Position numbers and translations under genes: made by a program
Notes under the pieces: model-generated
What the model was told of the DNA's origin: nothing
Database searches by the model: none
The model's input: the letters and a program-made list of their open reading frames with translations, nothing else
Assembly (NCBI GenBank): GCA_037385045.1
Contig: JARRNJ010000066.1
Location: 1-13,553, forward strand
Direction: 5' to 3'
DNA length: 13,553 nt
Source of the DNA: JARRNJ01 sp037385045
Lineage (GTDB): Bacteria; Pseudomonadota; Gammaproteobacteria; JASBUN01
Shown here: one piece after another, positions 13,365-13,553 of the stretch
Position numbering within the stretch: position 1 is the first letter of the stretch
Layout: each line of letters opens with the position of its first letter

Positions 13365-13553
13365 CGCCCTGGCGGGACTGAACACGCTCGTGCCTGTTCT
13401 CGGGTCGGCCGGTGGATGCGCTGCGCTTATCCACCCTACGGGCTTGAGCGAAGACCCGGCACGGCCATCGTGTTCCGCAACTGCCCCGGCCCAACGCCCT
13501 GGCGGGACTGAACACGCTCGTGCCTGTTCTCGGGTCGGCCGGTGGATGCGCTG
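13365..13553. repeat. Tandem 130-bp repeat units carrying a REP palindrome (runs off the window)
   Basis: Bases 13365-13423 are identical to 13495-13553 (59 of 59 bases), a period of exactly 130. The second unit is cut by the window end. Inside a unit, a longer imperfect inverted repeat flanks the REP: GAACACG (13380-13386), CGTGCC (13389-13394) and GGGTC (13402-13406) pair with GACCC (13453-13457), GGCACG (13458-13463) and CGTGTTC (13469-13475). A 5-bp GC hairpin (CCCGC/GCGGG, 13361-13376) precedes the first unit. No open frame here resembles a gene. Confidence 0.8.
13411..13439 (-). repeat. REP element 5 (GTAG head, GGTGGAT stem)
   Basis: On the minus strand GTAG (13439-13436) leads into GGTGGAT (13435-13429) and, after an 11-base loop containing GCGCAGCGC, ATCCACC (13417-13411): a perfect 7-bp stem. 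The truncated second copy begins at 13541. This palindrome sequence is familiar as a dispersed intergenic repeat of proteobacteria. Confidence 0.8.

Noticed and set aside
13365..13553. Possible CRISPR array
   Set aside because: The repeated unit is 130 bp with near-complete palindromic REP structure and no repeat/spacer alternation.

Overview
This window looks like chromosomal DNA from a high-GC gammaproteobacterium, most likely a member of the Chromatiales/Ectothiorhodospiraceae or a close relative. The reasons are the strong G/C preference at third codon positions in the real genes, Slp-family outer-membrane lipoproteins, an NlpC/P60 lipoprotein, a YcaD-like MFS transporter, and GTAG-headed REP palindromes. 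Genus cannot be fixed from the sequence alone. No prophage, CRISPR array, tRNA, rRNA or transposase gene was found.

Layout. Bases 1-741 hold the 3' part of a TrpB2-type tryptophan synthase beta chain, followed by an unknown 100-residue protein. A membrane-anchored protein of 452 residues with a small C-terminal beta domain follows (1243-2601), then a YcaD-like MFS transporter (2934-4181). Convergent to the transporter is nadA, quinolinate synthase, on the minus strand (4385-5464). The gap between these two holds a cluster of GTAG-headed REP palindromes, one of which supplies the nadA stop codon. After a gene-poor stretch of about 450 bases come a Nudix hydrolase of the ADP-ribose pyrophosphatase type (5918-6439) and a large P2-like cation P-type ATPase (6480-9200).

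A minus-strand NlpC/P60 lipoprotein (9349-9837) is separated from the ATPase by another REP. It is divergent from a small secreted, Lys/Glu/Arg-rich protein with a PsiF-like cysteine pair (10109-10426). That gene ends in a perfect 16-bp hairpin, a GGGAAAA heptamer array and a long A/T-rich inverted repeat. Facing it is a tightly overlapping minus-strand operon: a 60-residue acidic helical protein, an unknown 317-residue protein, and a CarS-like (CDP-archaeol synthase/CdsA-related) integral membrane protein. The window ends with two translationally overlapping Slp-type lipoproteins and the start of a tandem array of 130-bp units, each containing a REP palindrome.

How it fits together. Much of the content is envelope-related: Slp pair, NlpC/P60, CarS-like enzyme, secreted charged protein, MFS and P-type ATPase. 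NadA (NAD synthesis) and the Nudix hydrolase (ADP-ribose/NAD turnover) are separate transcription units but both concern NAD-related metabolites. The least explained items are the REP populations, the composite 130-bp tandem unit, and the three-gene operon of unknown purpose.
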